From NCBI GenBank assembly GCA_028717025.1, contig JAQUOR010000052.1, forward strand, positions 1-9,901: a stretch of 9,901 bases of DNA, given 5' to 3'. The notes under the pieces were generated by a model, which worked only from the letters and a program-made list of their open reading frames with translations, was not told the DNA's origin and ran no database searches. Below, piece after piece: positions 1 to 6,172 of the stretch (positions are counted from its first letter, which is position 1; each line of letters opens with the position of its first letter). The position numbers and the translations under genes are program-made. The stretch comes from Candidatus Omnitrophota bacterium. GTDB lineage: Bacteria; Omnitrophota; Gorgyraeia; Duberdicusellales; 4484-171.

Positions 1-1480
1 CTTTAAAACCCACGATAACTGCATCGGTTACTTCCGCCAAAAGCACATCAGAAGCGTTTATGGCGCCTACTCCTTTATGCACTACGTTCAACTCCACTTC
101 CTCTCCGGAAAATTTCATCAGTGCCGCATCCACCGCTTCAAGCGTTCCCCCTACGTCTGCTTTTAAAATAACTTTCAACTGTTTTATGTGTTCTTCTTTG
201 ACTTTCTTATATAAATCTTCCAGCTTAAAATGTACCGGGCTATTGAGCTTTTTCTTAGCTTCTTCTTCCCTGCGTTTTTCAACGATTTCCCGGGCACTCT
301 TTTCATCAGGAACGACCAAAAGCTGTTCTCCCGGATTAGGAACGCCGTTTAAGCCCAGTATCTCGGCAGGACATGCCGGAGGCGCTTCAGCGATTAAATT
401 TCCCTTATCGTCATACATCGCTTTAATCTTACCCCAATAGAGACCACATACGCAACAGGCACCCGTCTTTAAGCACCCCTCCTGCACGAGCACCGCGGCT
501 AAGGGACCTTTACCTTTGGAAAGTTTTGCTTCTACCACCACTCCCACTGCCTGTCTTCCATAATCAGCCTTAAGTTCCATTATCTCTGCCTGCAAGAGAA
601 TTAAATCAAGAAGCTCATCAATGCCGACTCCTGTTTTGGCAGAGACACCGACAGTAATGGTTTTCCCTCCCCAGTCTTCGGCAAGAAGACCCAGTTTTGA
701 AAGCTGCTGCTTCACCATGTCGGCATTCGCGGTAGGTTTGTCTATCTTATTGATCGCTACGATAATAGGCACGCCTGCGGCCTTAGCGTGATCAAGCGCC
801 TCCTCGGTCTGCGGCTTTATCCCTTCATCCGCCGCAACCACCAGGATAACAATGTCGGTGGCAGTAGCGCCGCGTGAACGCATGGCGGTAAATGTCTCAT
901 GCCCCGGGGTGTCTAAAAATGTTATCTTTCCTTTAGGCACATTTACCTGATACGCACCGATGTGCTGGGTAATACCTCCGGTTTCCTTCTCCGCTATTTT
1001 ACTTTTGCGGATACAGTCAAGCAGCGAAGTCTTTCCGTGATCGATATGGCCCATAAGGGTAACAATGGGAGCCCTGTGACGTAAGTCTTTTGACTCGGCT
1101 TTTAAAACCGACTCCTCCATCGTAGGCTTTTTTTGTAAATTAACTTTGTATTTATATGCGATTGCTTTTGCGGCTTCCTCGTTTAAACTCTGGTTGATAG
1201 TAAGGAATTTTCCCTCCTTAATCAAATCACCCAGGATCTCCGATGGTTTTTTATTTAATTTGACCGCAAGGTCTTTAAGGGCAACGGGAAAATCAACTTC
1301 AATGACATTATCTTCTATCTCCTGCTTCTTGAGCGCCCCGATTTCCTGACGAATAATCTCGGCAGTTTCCTTGTCGACCGCAGACATGTGGTTCTTAACA
1401 GGGAAATTTAAATTATGCAGCTTATCGATAAGCTCTTTACTGTCGATTCCCAGTTCTTTGGCTAATTCATAAATTCTCAT
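1..1480 (-). CDS. infB: Translation initiation factor IF-2 (3' end off window)
   Basis: IF-2 is the GTPase that brings initiator fMet-tRNA to the 30S subunit and promotes 70S joining. I translated the frame by hand from ATG at 1480. It stays open for 493 codons and runs off the left edge, so the C-terminal part (C1 end and C2, the fMet-tRNA-binding domain) is not visible. A short N-terminal IF2_N-like helical domain (about residues 1-50) is followed by a second one (about 62-115). The G domain then begins almost at once: G1 GHIDHGKT (144-151), switch region GGITQHIG (168-175), G3 DTPGHE (190-195), G4 NKID (244-247), G5 SAKTG (280-284). Domain II follows, with a charged helix near 395-435. The long Pro/Ala/Lys-rich linker found in many IF-2 proteins is missing, so this is a compact form. 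G1 has Ile where Val is usual. A GGTGAG Shine-Dalgarno lies 4 bases before the ATG. Confidence 0.97.
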   Translation of the reverse strand, partial: MRIYELAKELGIDSKELIDKLHNLNFPVKNHMSAVDKETAEIIRQEIGALKKQEIEDNVIEVDFPVALKDLAVKLNKKPSEILGDLIKEGKFLTINQSLNEEAAKAIAYKYKVNLQKKPTMEESVLKAESKDLRHRAPIVTLMGHIDHGKTSLLDCIRKSKIAEKETGGITQHIGAYQVNVPKGKITFLDTPGHETFTAMRSRGATATDIVILVVAADEGIKPQTEEALDHAKAAGVPIIVAINKIDKPTANADMVKQQLSKLGLLAEDWGGKTITVGVSAKTGVGIDELLDLILLQAEIMELKADYGRQAVGVVVEAKLSKGKGPLAAVLVQEGCLKTGACCVCGLYWGKIKAMYDDKGNLIAEAPPACPAEILGLNGVPNPGEQLLVVPDEKSAREIVEKRREEEAKKKLNSPVHFKLEDLYKKVKEEHIKQLKVILKADVGGTLEAVDAALMKFSGEEVELNVVHKGVGAINASDVLLAEVTDAVIVGFK

Positions 1481-1553
1481 TCATCTCACCGTCCTCTCTC
1501 GTATCACGTTTACCTATTACTCTTCGTTATGCAACCGGTACGCAACGCGGTAT
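1481..1553 (-). promoter_or_regulatory. nusA-infB spacer with infB ribosome binding site
   Basis: This 73-base spacer separates the nusA stop from the infB ATG. On the minus strand GGTGAG (1490-1485) sits 4 bases before the start codon, and a second purine run, GAGAGGA (1500-1494), lies just upstream. Around 1530-1551 there is an imperfect tandem of about 11 bases (GCAACCGGTA then GCAACGCGGTA on the plus strand), which also gives a weak interrupted hairpin. I see no convincing promoter or intrinsic terminator, so infB is probably read through from nusA. Confidence 0.5.
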
Positions 1554-2762
1554 TTATTTTTCTCCTTCACTCTCTTGTACTTTTTTTTCTTCTTCAACCG
1601 GCGCAGCCTTAGGTGGAATTTCGTTTTTATGCGCCAGAGCTGCCCTTGCCTCTTCGATTATTTGCGCAGCTTTTTTCTTACCTATCCCTTTTAGCTCAGA
1701 AAGTTTATCCGCTTCTGCTCTTGCAAGTGAAACAACATTGCCGTAGCCGGCTTCAACCAGGACCGCGCCCAGTTTCTTGCCGATACTCTTAAGTTCCAAC
1801 ATTGCTTTTGCTTCCTCTTCCATGGCCTCTTTCGAACGCACATCTATTTCCCAACCGACAACGCGCGAAGCAAGGCGCACGTTCTGACCGCGTTTACCGA
1901 TTGCAATCGACAGCTGATCGGCATTGACAAGTACTTTTGCCCGCTTATTATCCCTGTCCAGTTCAATTCTTGAAACTACCGCCGGAGCCAACGACGCTTT
2001 AATGAATTCCTTAATGTCGGAATTCCAGCGCACGATATCGATTTTTTCTCCGCGTAACTCCTCGATGATATTTTTAACGCGCGAACCGCGAATGCCTACG
2101 CACGCGCCCACGCCGTCAACTTTTTCATCTTTTGAAAAAACCGCGATCTTGGTCCTCTCTCCCGCTTCGCGGGCGATAGATTTTACCTCAACGATACCTT
2201 CAAAAATTTCAGGGACTTCCAATTCAAAGAGTTTTTTCACTAACCCTTCGTGCTTACGCGAAAGGATTATCTGCGTTCCTTTGTCTTTTTTTACCTCGTA
2301 GACAAACGCTTTTACCCGTTCGCCGAGCCTGAATCTATCCATTGGGGAAAGAAAAGAATGAGGCACGATACCCTCTGCTTTGCCCATAAGGTCAAGAATA
2401 ACCGCTTTCTTTTCCAGACGATACACTATGCCGCTGACGATATCGCCCTCTTTGTTCTTAAACTCATTATATATATTATCTTTCTCTGCCTCGCGAATTT
2501 TCTGAATAATCACCTGCCGTGCGGTCTGCGCGGCGATACGGCCGAATTCTTTTGAGACCACCTCGTTTTCTCCGACCCACACTTTAATATCCCCCTTTGC
2601 AGGGTCTATCTCAACTTTCACGTCGGCCCCCGGAGCGGTGATCTTGGCGATCTTTTTTGCCGCCACGATAAGCGCCTGTTTTACTGCGTCGATAAGAAGG
2701 CTCTTGTCCAAACCCTTCTCTCTTTCTAATTGTTCCAAGACAGTTAAAAATTCTTTATTCAT
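1554..2762 (-). CDS. nusA: Transcription termination/antitermination protein NusA
   Basis: NusA binds RNA polymerase and nascent RNA and modulates pausing, termination and antitermination. The 402 residues show the expected order: an N-terminal polymerase-binding domain (about 1-100), an S1 domain (about 105-170, with GDIVSGIVYR and ILSRKH), KH1 (about 185-255, with GACVGIRGSRVKNIIEEL), and KH2 (about 260-310, with AIGKRGQNVRLA). A helix-hairpin-helix segment follows at about 330-376 (SELKGIGKKKAAQIIEEA), and the protein ends in a Pro/Glu/Lys-rich acidic tail (about 378-402). The HhH segment occupies the place where enterobacterial NusA has its AR repeats. The ATG at 2762 overlaps the rimP stop in ATGA, which implies translational coupling. 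A perfect AAAGGAG lies 11 bases upstream, inside the end of rimP. The rimP-nusA-infB order is the widely conserved one. Confidence 0.97.
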   Translation of the reverse strand: MNKEFLTVLEQLEREKGLDKSLLIDAVKQALIVAAKKIAKITAPGADVKVEIDPAKGDIKVWVGENEVVSKEFGRIAAQTARQVIIQKIREAEKDNIYNEFKNKEGDIVSGIVYRLEKKAVILDLMGKAEGIVPHSFLSPMDRFRLGERVKAFVYEVKKDKGTQIILSRKHEGLVKKLFELEVPEIFEGIVEVKSIAREAGERTKIAVFSKDEKVDGVGACVGIRGSRVKNIIEELRGEKIDIVRWNSDIKEFIKASLAPAVVSRIELDRDNKRAKVLVNADQLSIAIGKRGQNVRLASRVVGWEIDVRSKEAMEEEAKAMLELKSIGKKLGAVLVEAGYGNVVSLARAEADKLSELKGIGKKKAAQIIEEARAALAHKNEIPPKAAPVEEEKKVQESEGEK

Positions 2763-3217
2763 AATGTTATTTTCTCCTTTCCTAATTTAATATTAGACAT
2801 CGCAATATGCATAACCTTATCCTTACATTGCAGCTCGATTTCGCTTTCGCTTGCATGCGTAACTGTTCCTTCCCAATACGCTTTTCCATCATACTCTTGC
2901 GACAACCATATACCGGCCTGCTTATTTATGATGCGTAAAAAATCCTTATAGCTCTTAAGCGGTCTATCCAAACCCGGCGAATTGACTTCCACCGTGAAAT
3001 CATCGCCCAGAAGCAAAGATGCCTCAAGCAATGAAACAATCCTCTTGTTAAGGGTGCCGCATACCTCAACGCTGATGCCCCCCTGTGGATAATCAACAAG
3101 ACAACGCACAAGGCAAGCGCGTGACTGCGAAAAAACTTTTAGTTCTACAAGTTCTACGCCCTGCGCGTTCAACAACTCCTCGATCTTTATTTTAAGCGTT
3201 TCCTCTATCGCGTTCAT
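2759..3217 (-). CDS. rimP: Ribosome maturation factor RimP
   Basis: RimP assists maturation of the 30S subunit in the cytoplasm. The 152-residue product has the normal family length. Its first half is the N-terminal alpha/beta domain, including QGGISVEVCGTLNKRI (matching the usual GGI.-.C..lsr pattern) and the signature VNSPGLDRPLKSYKDF. The rest forms the small C-terminal SH3-like domain (WEGTVTHASESEIELQCKD). I chose the ATG at 3217. A TTG immediately before it is in frame but unneeded. GGAGAGG lies 8 bases upstream of the ATG, which is ideal spacing. The stop overlaps the nusA start in ATGA. The upstream spacer is unusually rich in hairpins and also holds a small ORF whose TGA overlaps this ATG by one base, so rimP translation may be controlled by its leader. 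Confidence 0.95.
   Translation of the reverse strand: MNAIEETLKIKIEELLNAQGVELVELKVFSQSRACLVRCLVDYPQGGISVEVCGTLNKRIVSLLEASLLLGDDFTVEVNSPGLDRPLKSYKDFLRIINKQAGIWLSQEYDGKAYWEGTVTHASESEIELQCKDKVMHIAMSNIKLGKEKITL
2774..2780 (-). promoter_or_regulatory. nusA ribosome binding site inside rimP
   Basis: AAAGGAG on the minus strand ends 11 bases before the nusA ATG at 2762 and lies within the last codons of rimP. It is one of the strongest Shine-Dalgarno matches in the window. It supports the chosen nusA start and suggests nusA can recruit ribosomes as well as receive those terminating on rimP. Confidence 0.75.
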
Positions 3218-3312
3218 CAAAGGAACCTCTCCGGGTCAGTCTCTATGACCCCACCTGCGTTGAACACACGGGAAATTTCCCTGCCTGAGAAACAGGCATA
3301 GATATTTTCCAT
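3217..3312 (-). CDS. Possible 31-residue leader peptide upstream of rimP
   Basis: An ATG at 3312 opens a 31-codon frame beginning MENIYACFSG and ending TDPERFL. Its TGA (3219-3217) overlaps the rimP ATG as TGATG, a classic coupling arrangement. The frame is also open upstream of the ATG back to a TAA within the end of proS, giving about 49 uninterrupted sense codons in all. The nearest purine run, GGAG, sits only 2 bases before the ATG, which is too close for an efficient ribosome binding site. I do not recognise the peptide. The same bases form several perfect hairpins, so the open frame may be incidental to an RNA element. Whether it is translated is uncertain. Confidence 0.25.
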   Translation of the reverse strand: MENIYACFSGREISRVFNAGGVIETDPERFL

Positions 3313-3345
3313 GACTCCGGTGGGATAATCGCCGGCAGTTCTATG
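3226..3345 (-). ncRNA. Structured rimP leader, candidate cis-regulatory RNA
   Basis: The proS-rimP spacer, read on the minus strand, contains several perfect pairings. TGCCTG (3298-3293) pairs with CAGGCA (3287-3282) around a 5-base loop. The self-complementary GGGAAATTTCCC (3281-3270) follows directly. GGGTCA (3251-3246) pairs with TGACCC (3238-3233) around a 7-base loop, ending one base before the rimP Shine-Dalgarno GGAGAGG (3232-3226). Competing pairings also exist: ATCCCACC (3326-3319) can pair with GGTGGGGT (3255-3248) with one wobble, which would consume the last hairpin's 5' arm, and CATAGA (3345-3340) can pair with TCTATG (3302-3297). This layout suits a leader that switches access to the rimP start. 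I do not recognise it as a known riboswitch class. The pairings are visible, but the regulatory role is inference. Confidence 0.4.
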
Positions 3346-3353
3346 TGCGTCTT

Positions 3354-4589
3354 TTAGCCGCGCTTATCTGTGCTGGCGATTAAAAAGTTTATCAGTTCTT
3401 CACGGGTCAAGCTTAACTTTTCCCCTGACCTGCGTATTTCAACGTCTATTTTCTTGGAACTTAAATAATTTTTACCCAGTATCAGCGTAAAAGGATTACC
3501 TAAAAGAAGCGCATCATTAAATTTAACGCCGGCGCTCTCGTTGCGCTCATCCACCAGGAGAGAAGCGCCGCTTTTCTCTAATTCCTGGCTAAGCGCAAGC
3601 CCCTCGCTTACCAGCGCTGCCCCCAGGACGACGAGCGTTGCATCAAAGGGAGCTACTTCCTTTGGCCAGATGATTCCTTTATCGTCTGAATTCGTTTCGA
3701 TGATCGCAGGCAATAACCTGCTTACCCCTATACCGTAACAACCCATAATCACAGGGTTGCGCGCGCCTGTCTGATCCAGAAATAACGCTTCCTGTGCGCT
3801 GGAATATTTCGTCCCTAATTTAAAAATATGGCCTATTTCTATCATTGTTTTTGTCTCTGTGACTTTACCACATGCGGGACACTTACCTTCTGCTTTATTG
3901 TATTTTTTGCACTGGGGGCAATAATAAAGGATATCCTCTCCTACAGCGGCCTCAACCAAAAATTCATGAGAAACATTTCCGCCCATCGCTCCGGAATCGG
4001 CTTCGGTCGTAACGAATTTCAGACCGCACTCCGTAAAGATGTTCTGATAGGCAATGAGCATCTTTTGATAATTTTCTTCCAGACCCGCTTCGGTCGCGTC
4101 AAAACTGTAGGCGTCTTTCATGATAAACTCACAGGTACGTAACAACCCGAAGCGCGGCCGCGGTTCATCCCGGAATTTTGTCTGGATCTGATAGAGTATG
4201 ACCGGCAGCTGTTTATAGGAAAAAACGTTCTTCTTCACGATCTCAGTGATCATCTCTTCATGGGTCGGGCCCAAGCACAGATCTCTTCCCCGCCTGTCGC
4301 GAAAGCGGATCATTACCTCAGCGAGCGTCTTATCCCTTCCGGTTTTCTGCCAAATTTCCATCGGCTGTAAAGCCGACATAAACAGTTCCTGGGCACCGGC
4401 AGCATCCATGTGTTTTCTGATAATATTTTCGATTCTTTTTAAGATCCGGTAACCCAACGGCAAATACGAATAAATGCCGGCGGAAGCCATATAGAGAAGC
4501 CCTGAACGCAGCGCCAGTATATGGCTTTTGGCTTCGATGTCTTTAGGGATCTCTCTGGTCGTGGGTATAAAACTTTTTGAAAATAGCAT
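3354..4589 (-). CDS. proS: Prolyl-tRNA synthetase lacking the INS editing domain
   Basis: ProRS charges tRNA-Pro with proline. This is a class II synthetase of bacterial type: motif 1 around residues 45-76, motif 2 FRDEPRPRFGLLRTCEF (139-155), motif 3 MGCYGIGVSRLLPAIIE (282-298), then the anticodon-binding domain (about 315-405). The 411 residues compare with roughly 570 for the usual bacterial enzyme. The shortfall is the INS domain, which removes mischarged Ala-tRNA-Pro and normally lies between motifs 2 and 3. Here residues 224-240 hold two close CxxC pairs (CPQC, CPAC) followed directly by EIGHIFKLGTKYS, which normally follows INS. I chose the ATG at 4589, since MLFSKSFIPT matches the family start; an in-frame TTG at 4601 would add four residues. 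There is no clear Shine-Dalgarno. An AT-rich inverted repeat lies directly upstream, and the structured rimP leader lies downstream. Confidence 0.96.
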   Translation of the reverse strand: MLFSKSFIPTTREIPKDIEAKSHILALRSGLLYMASAGIYSYLPLGYRILKRIENIIRKHMDAAGAQELFMSALQPMEIWQKTGRDKTLAEVMIRFRDRRGRDLCLGPTHEEMITEIVKKNVFSYKQLPVILYQIQTKFRDEPRPRFGLLRTCEFIMKDAYSFDATEAGLEENYQKMLIAYQNIFTECGLKFVTTEADSGAMGGNVSHEFLVEAAVGEDILYYCPQCKKYNKAEGKCPACGKVTETKTMIEIGHIFKLGTKYSSAQEALFLDQTGARNPVIMGCYGIGVSRLLPAIIETNSDDKGIIWPKEVAPFDATLVVLGAALVSEGLALSQELEKSGASLLVDERNESAGVKFNDALLLGNPFTLILGKNYLSSKKIDVEIRRSGEKLSLTREELINFLIASTDKRG

Positions 4590-4613
4590 ATTAGTAATCA
4601 AAATTTATTATTG

Positions 4614-4730
4614 AAATCACAAATCACAATTACCAAATCCCAAGTAATATCCAAATTCAAATGGCCAAAATACCGACCTGTTTTTGTTTTGATCATTACA
4701 ATTTTGGTCATTGTAATTTATTTGTGATTT
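4614..4730 (-). repeat. AT-rich imperfect inverted repeat between the CpaF-like gene and proS
   Basis: The 170-base gap upstream of proS is built almost entirely from AAATCACAAAT / CCAAATTCAAAT-like words and their complements. The arms 4653-4671 and 4701-4719 are inverted copies matching at 16 of 19 positions. Further out, AAATCACAAAT occurs at 4614-4624 and inverted at 4720-4730. The centre (about 4672-4700) is a poor match. Such a transcript could fold into a long imperfect hairpin. It resembles dispersed AT-rich palindromic repeats that I recall from several uncultured bacterial lineages, but copy number in this genome cannot be seen here. I could not identify a convincing promoter for proS within it. 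Confidence 0.7.
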
Positions 4731-4759
4731 GGAATTTGTGTATTGGGATTTATCCATAA

Positions 4760-6010
4760 TTAATCTTTAAATATCTTCTCGTCTAATTCAACGCCTTTCT
4801 TCTTAAAGAGAGGGAAAAACGTAGGAACATTTTTCGCTTTAAATGACCCGCGCACTTTACCGTCGAGATCAACATCTTCGATCTCATAACGGAAAATGTC
4901 CCGCAATATTATCTCTTCTCCGTCCATACGCTCTACCTCGGTCATATAGGTTATCTTACGCGTTCCGTCAGTAAGCTGATCGTGCTGGACAATCAGATCG
5001 ACTCCGGAAGTGATCTGTTTACGTATCGCCCATACCGGCATATAGAGGCCTGCGTACAATGCACTGGTCTCAAGACGCGTTAAGGCATCAACCGGAGCTG
5101 AGGCATGAATAACCGCAAGACATCCACGGTGTCCGCTGTTTAACGCCTGTAAATAATCCATCGCTTCTGCCCCGCGGATTTCGCCTAAAATGATCCGTGT
5201 AGGACGCATGCGCAGGGTATTGATGAAGAGATCGCGTATTTCAACCGTGCCTTTACCTTCGATGTTAGGCGGTCGCGTTAATAATCGTACTACATGTTCC
5301 TGGCGCAAGGTAAGTTCCAGCGTATCTTCGATAATAATGATGCGCTCCTGAGGGCCTATATAGGAAGAAAGGACCTCCAGGGTCGTGGTTTTACCTGAAC
5401 CGGTTGCTCCGGAGAAAAGAATATTTATTTTGGCGCGGATGCAGGCAACAAGAAAATCCGCCATGCGCTGGTCGATAGTCCCTAATTTCACCAGATCTTC
5501 TATCTGGTTGATACTGCGTAAAAACTTTCGTATAGTTACCGTCGCGCCCCCTACGGATAAAGGAGGGATGATTACGTTGACCCGGGAACCGTCCTTAAGC
5601 GAAAAATCTACGTACGGATACGATTCATCAACGCGTCTGCCGGTCGGTATAAGCATTTTTTCCACCGCGTGGCGCAAGTGCGTCTCATCGTCAAAGGTAA
5701 CGCTTGTGGGGACTTTTTTCCCGTCCTTTTCCATATATACTTTGTCGGGACCGTTAATCATTATCTCGGTTACACGAGGATCATCCATAAGTTCTTTTAA
5801 AGGTCCCCAGCCTAAGAATTCATCGCATAGTTCGCTAATGATCGTCGCCTTTGTCGTCGCATCAAGCGGACGGTTTTTTTCTTTTTCCCAATAGTCAAAA
5901 ATCCGCGTTACGCGTTCCTTGACCACGTTTTCGGTCAATTTATCTCCGTCACCAAGAGTAAAACTCAGCTCTTTGCGTAATTCTTTTTTGAGAGCTTTTA
6001 CGTCCGTCAT
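4760..6010 (-). CDS. CpaF/TadA-family secretion ATPase
   Basis: This is a hexameric AAA-like ATPase of the type II/IV secretion superfamily (VirB11/CpaF/TadA branch), which usually powers assembly of Tad/Flp pili at the inner membrane. Visible motifs are Walker A GATGSGKT (201-208), the Asp box EDTLEL (228-233), Walker B with IILGEIRG (273-280), and the His box HRGCLAVIHA (294-303). The N-terminal domain includes FLGWGPLKELMDDPRVTEIMING (about 65-87), typical of CpaF. At 416 residues it has near-normal length and appears intact. No signal peptide is seen, as expected for a cytosolic motor. A GGGGGTGA purine run precedes the ATG closely. No TadB, TadC, pilin, prepilin peptidase or secretin gene lies beside it, so its partners must be elsewhere. 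It sits between ispG and proS with an inverted repeat on each side, which suggests insertion into an existing operon. I leave the symbol blank because cpaF and tadA cannot be distinguished without context. Confidence 0.93.
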   Translation of the reverse strand: MTDVKALKKELRKELSFTLGDGDKLTENVVKERVTRIFDYWEKEKNRPLDATTKATIISELCDEFLGWGPLKELMDDPRVTEIMINGPDKVYMEKDGKKVPTSVTFDDETHLRHAVEKMLIPTGRRVDESYPYVDFSLKDGSRVNVIIPPLSVGGATVTIRKFLRSINQIEDLVKLGTIDQRMADFLVACIRAKINILFSGATGSGKTTTLEVLSSYIGPQERIIIIEDTLELTLRQEHVVRLLTRPPNIEGKGTVEIRDLFINTLRMRPTRIILGEIRGAEAMDYLQALNSGHRGCLAVIHASAPVDALTRLETSALYAGLYMPVWAIRKQITSGVDLIVQHDQLTDGTRKITYMTEVERMDGEEIILRDIFRYEIEDVDLDGKVRGSFKAKNVPTFFPLFKKKGVELDEKIFKD

Positions 6011-6011
6011 T

Positions 6012-6019
6012 TCACCCCC
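6012..6019 (-). promoter_or_regulatory. Ribosome binding site of the CpaF-like gene
   Basis: GGGGGTGA on the minus strand lies directly before the ATG at 6010. It matches the GGTGA end of the anti-Shine-Dalgarno target and fixes the start. The GGGGG core is only about 4 bases from the ATG, shorter than ideal. Confidence 0.6.
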
Positions 6020-6050
6020 ATTTTTAATAGTCTTTAAAAAACTCTTCTTA

Positions 6051-6172
6051 CACCACTAAGCCGCAAACGGAGCCGCAAAACCGCAAAAGAAAAATATAAA
6101 AATAACGAAAACTATAGAATTCATTCTTCATGCTATTTTTGCGTCTTCGCGGAATTTCGCGATTTTGCGGTG
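6051..6172. repeat. GC-rich inverted repeat overlapping the ispG 3' end
   Basis: Two arms face each other across an AT-rich core. The plus-strand arm 6051-6096 begins CACCACTAAGCCGCAAA and continues with CCGCAAAA units. The minus-strand arm 6172-6134 begins CACCGCAAAATCGCG and continues with CGCGAAGACGCAAAAATA. Both open with CACC and consist of degenerate CGCAAA units. The middle (about 6097-6133) is AT-rich. This is the CACC-CTAAG-CGCAAAG-CGCAAAG style of dispersed repeat that I recall from many environmental bacterial genomes. No transposase is encoded. The right arm lies inside ispG and supplies its last 12 codons. The layout is MITE-like or REP-like, but mobility is inferred and the ends are not defined by visible target duplications. 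Confidence 0.7.

Noticed and set aside
60..440. Plus-strand ORF of 126 codons at the left edge
   Set aside because: It is antisense to infB, whose frame is open across the whole left edge and carries all G motifs.
3218..3353. tRNA gene upstream of rimP
   Set aside because: Some bacteria have a tRNA-Met gene before rimP, and a TGTTCAACG string looks like a T-loop, but no acceptor stem, anticodon arm or D-arm can be assembled.
4590..4601. TTG start for proS at 4601
   Set aside because: ProRS proteins usually begin a few residues before the SxxFIPT-like segment, which fits the ATG at 4589; there is no better ribosome binding site for the TTG.
4614..4730. CRISPR array
   Set aside because: The repeated words are short, degenerate and inverted, with no regular spacer length and no cas genes nearby.
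5385..5894. Plus-strand ORF of 169 codons
   Set aside because: It is antisense to the CpaF-like gene across its Walker A region; no family resemblance and no ribosome binding site.
6011..6050. Promoter for the CpaF-like gene
   Set aside because: AT-rich words resembling a -10 element are present, but no -35 partner at a sensible spacing could be found.
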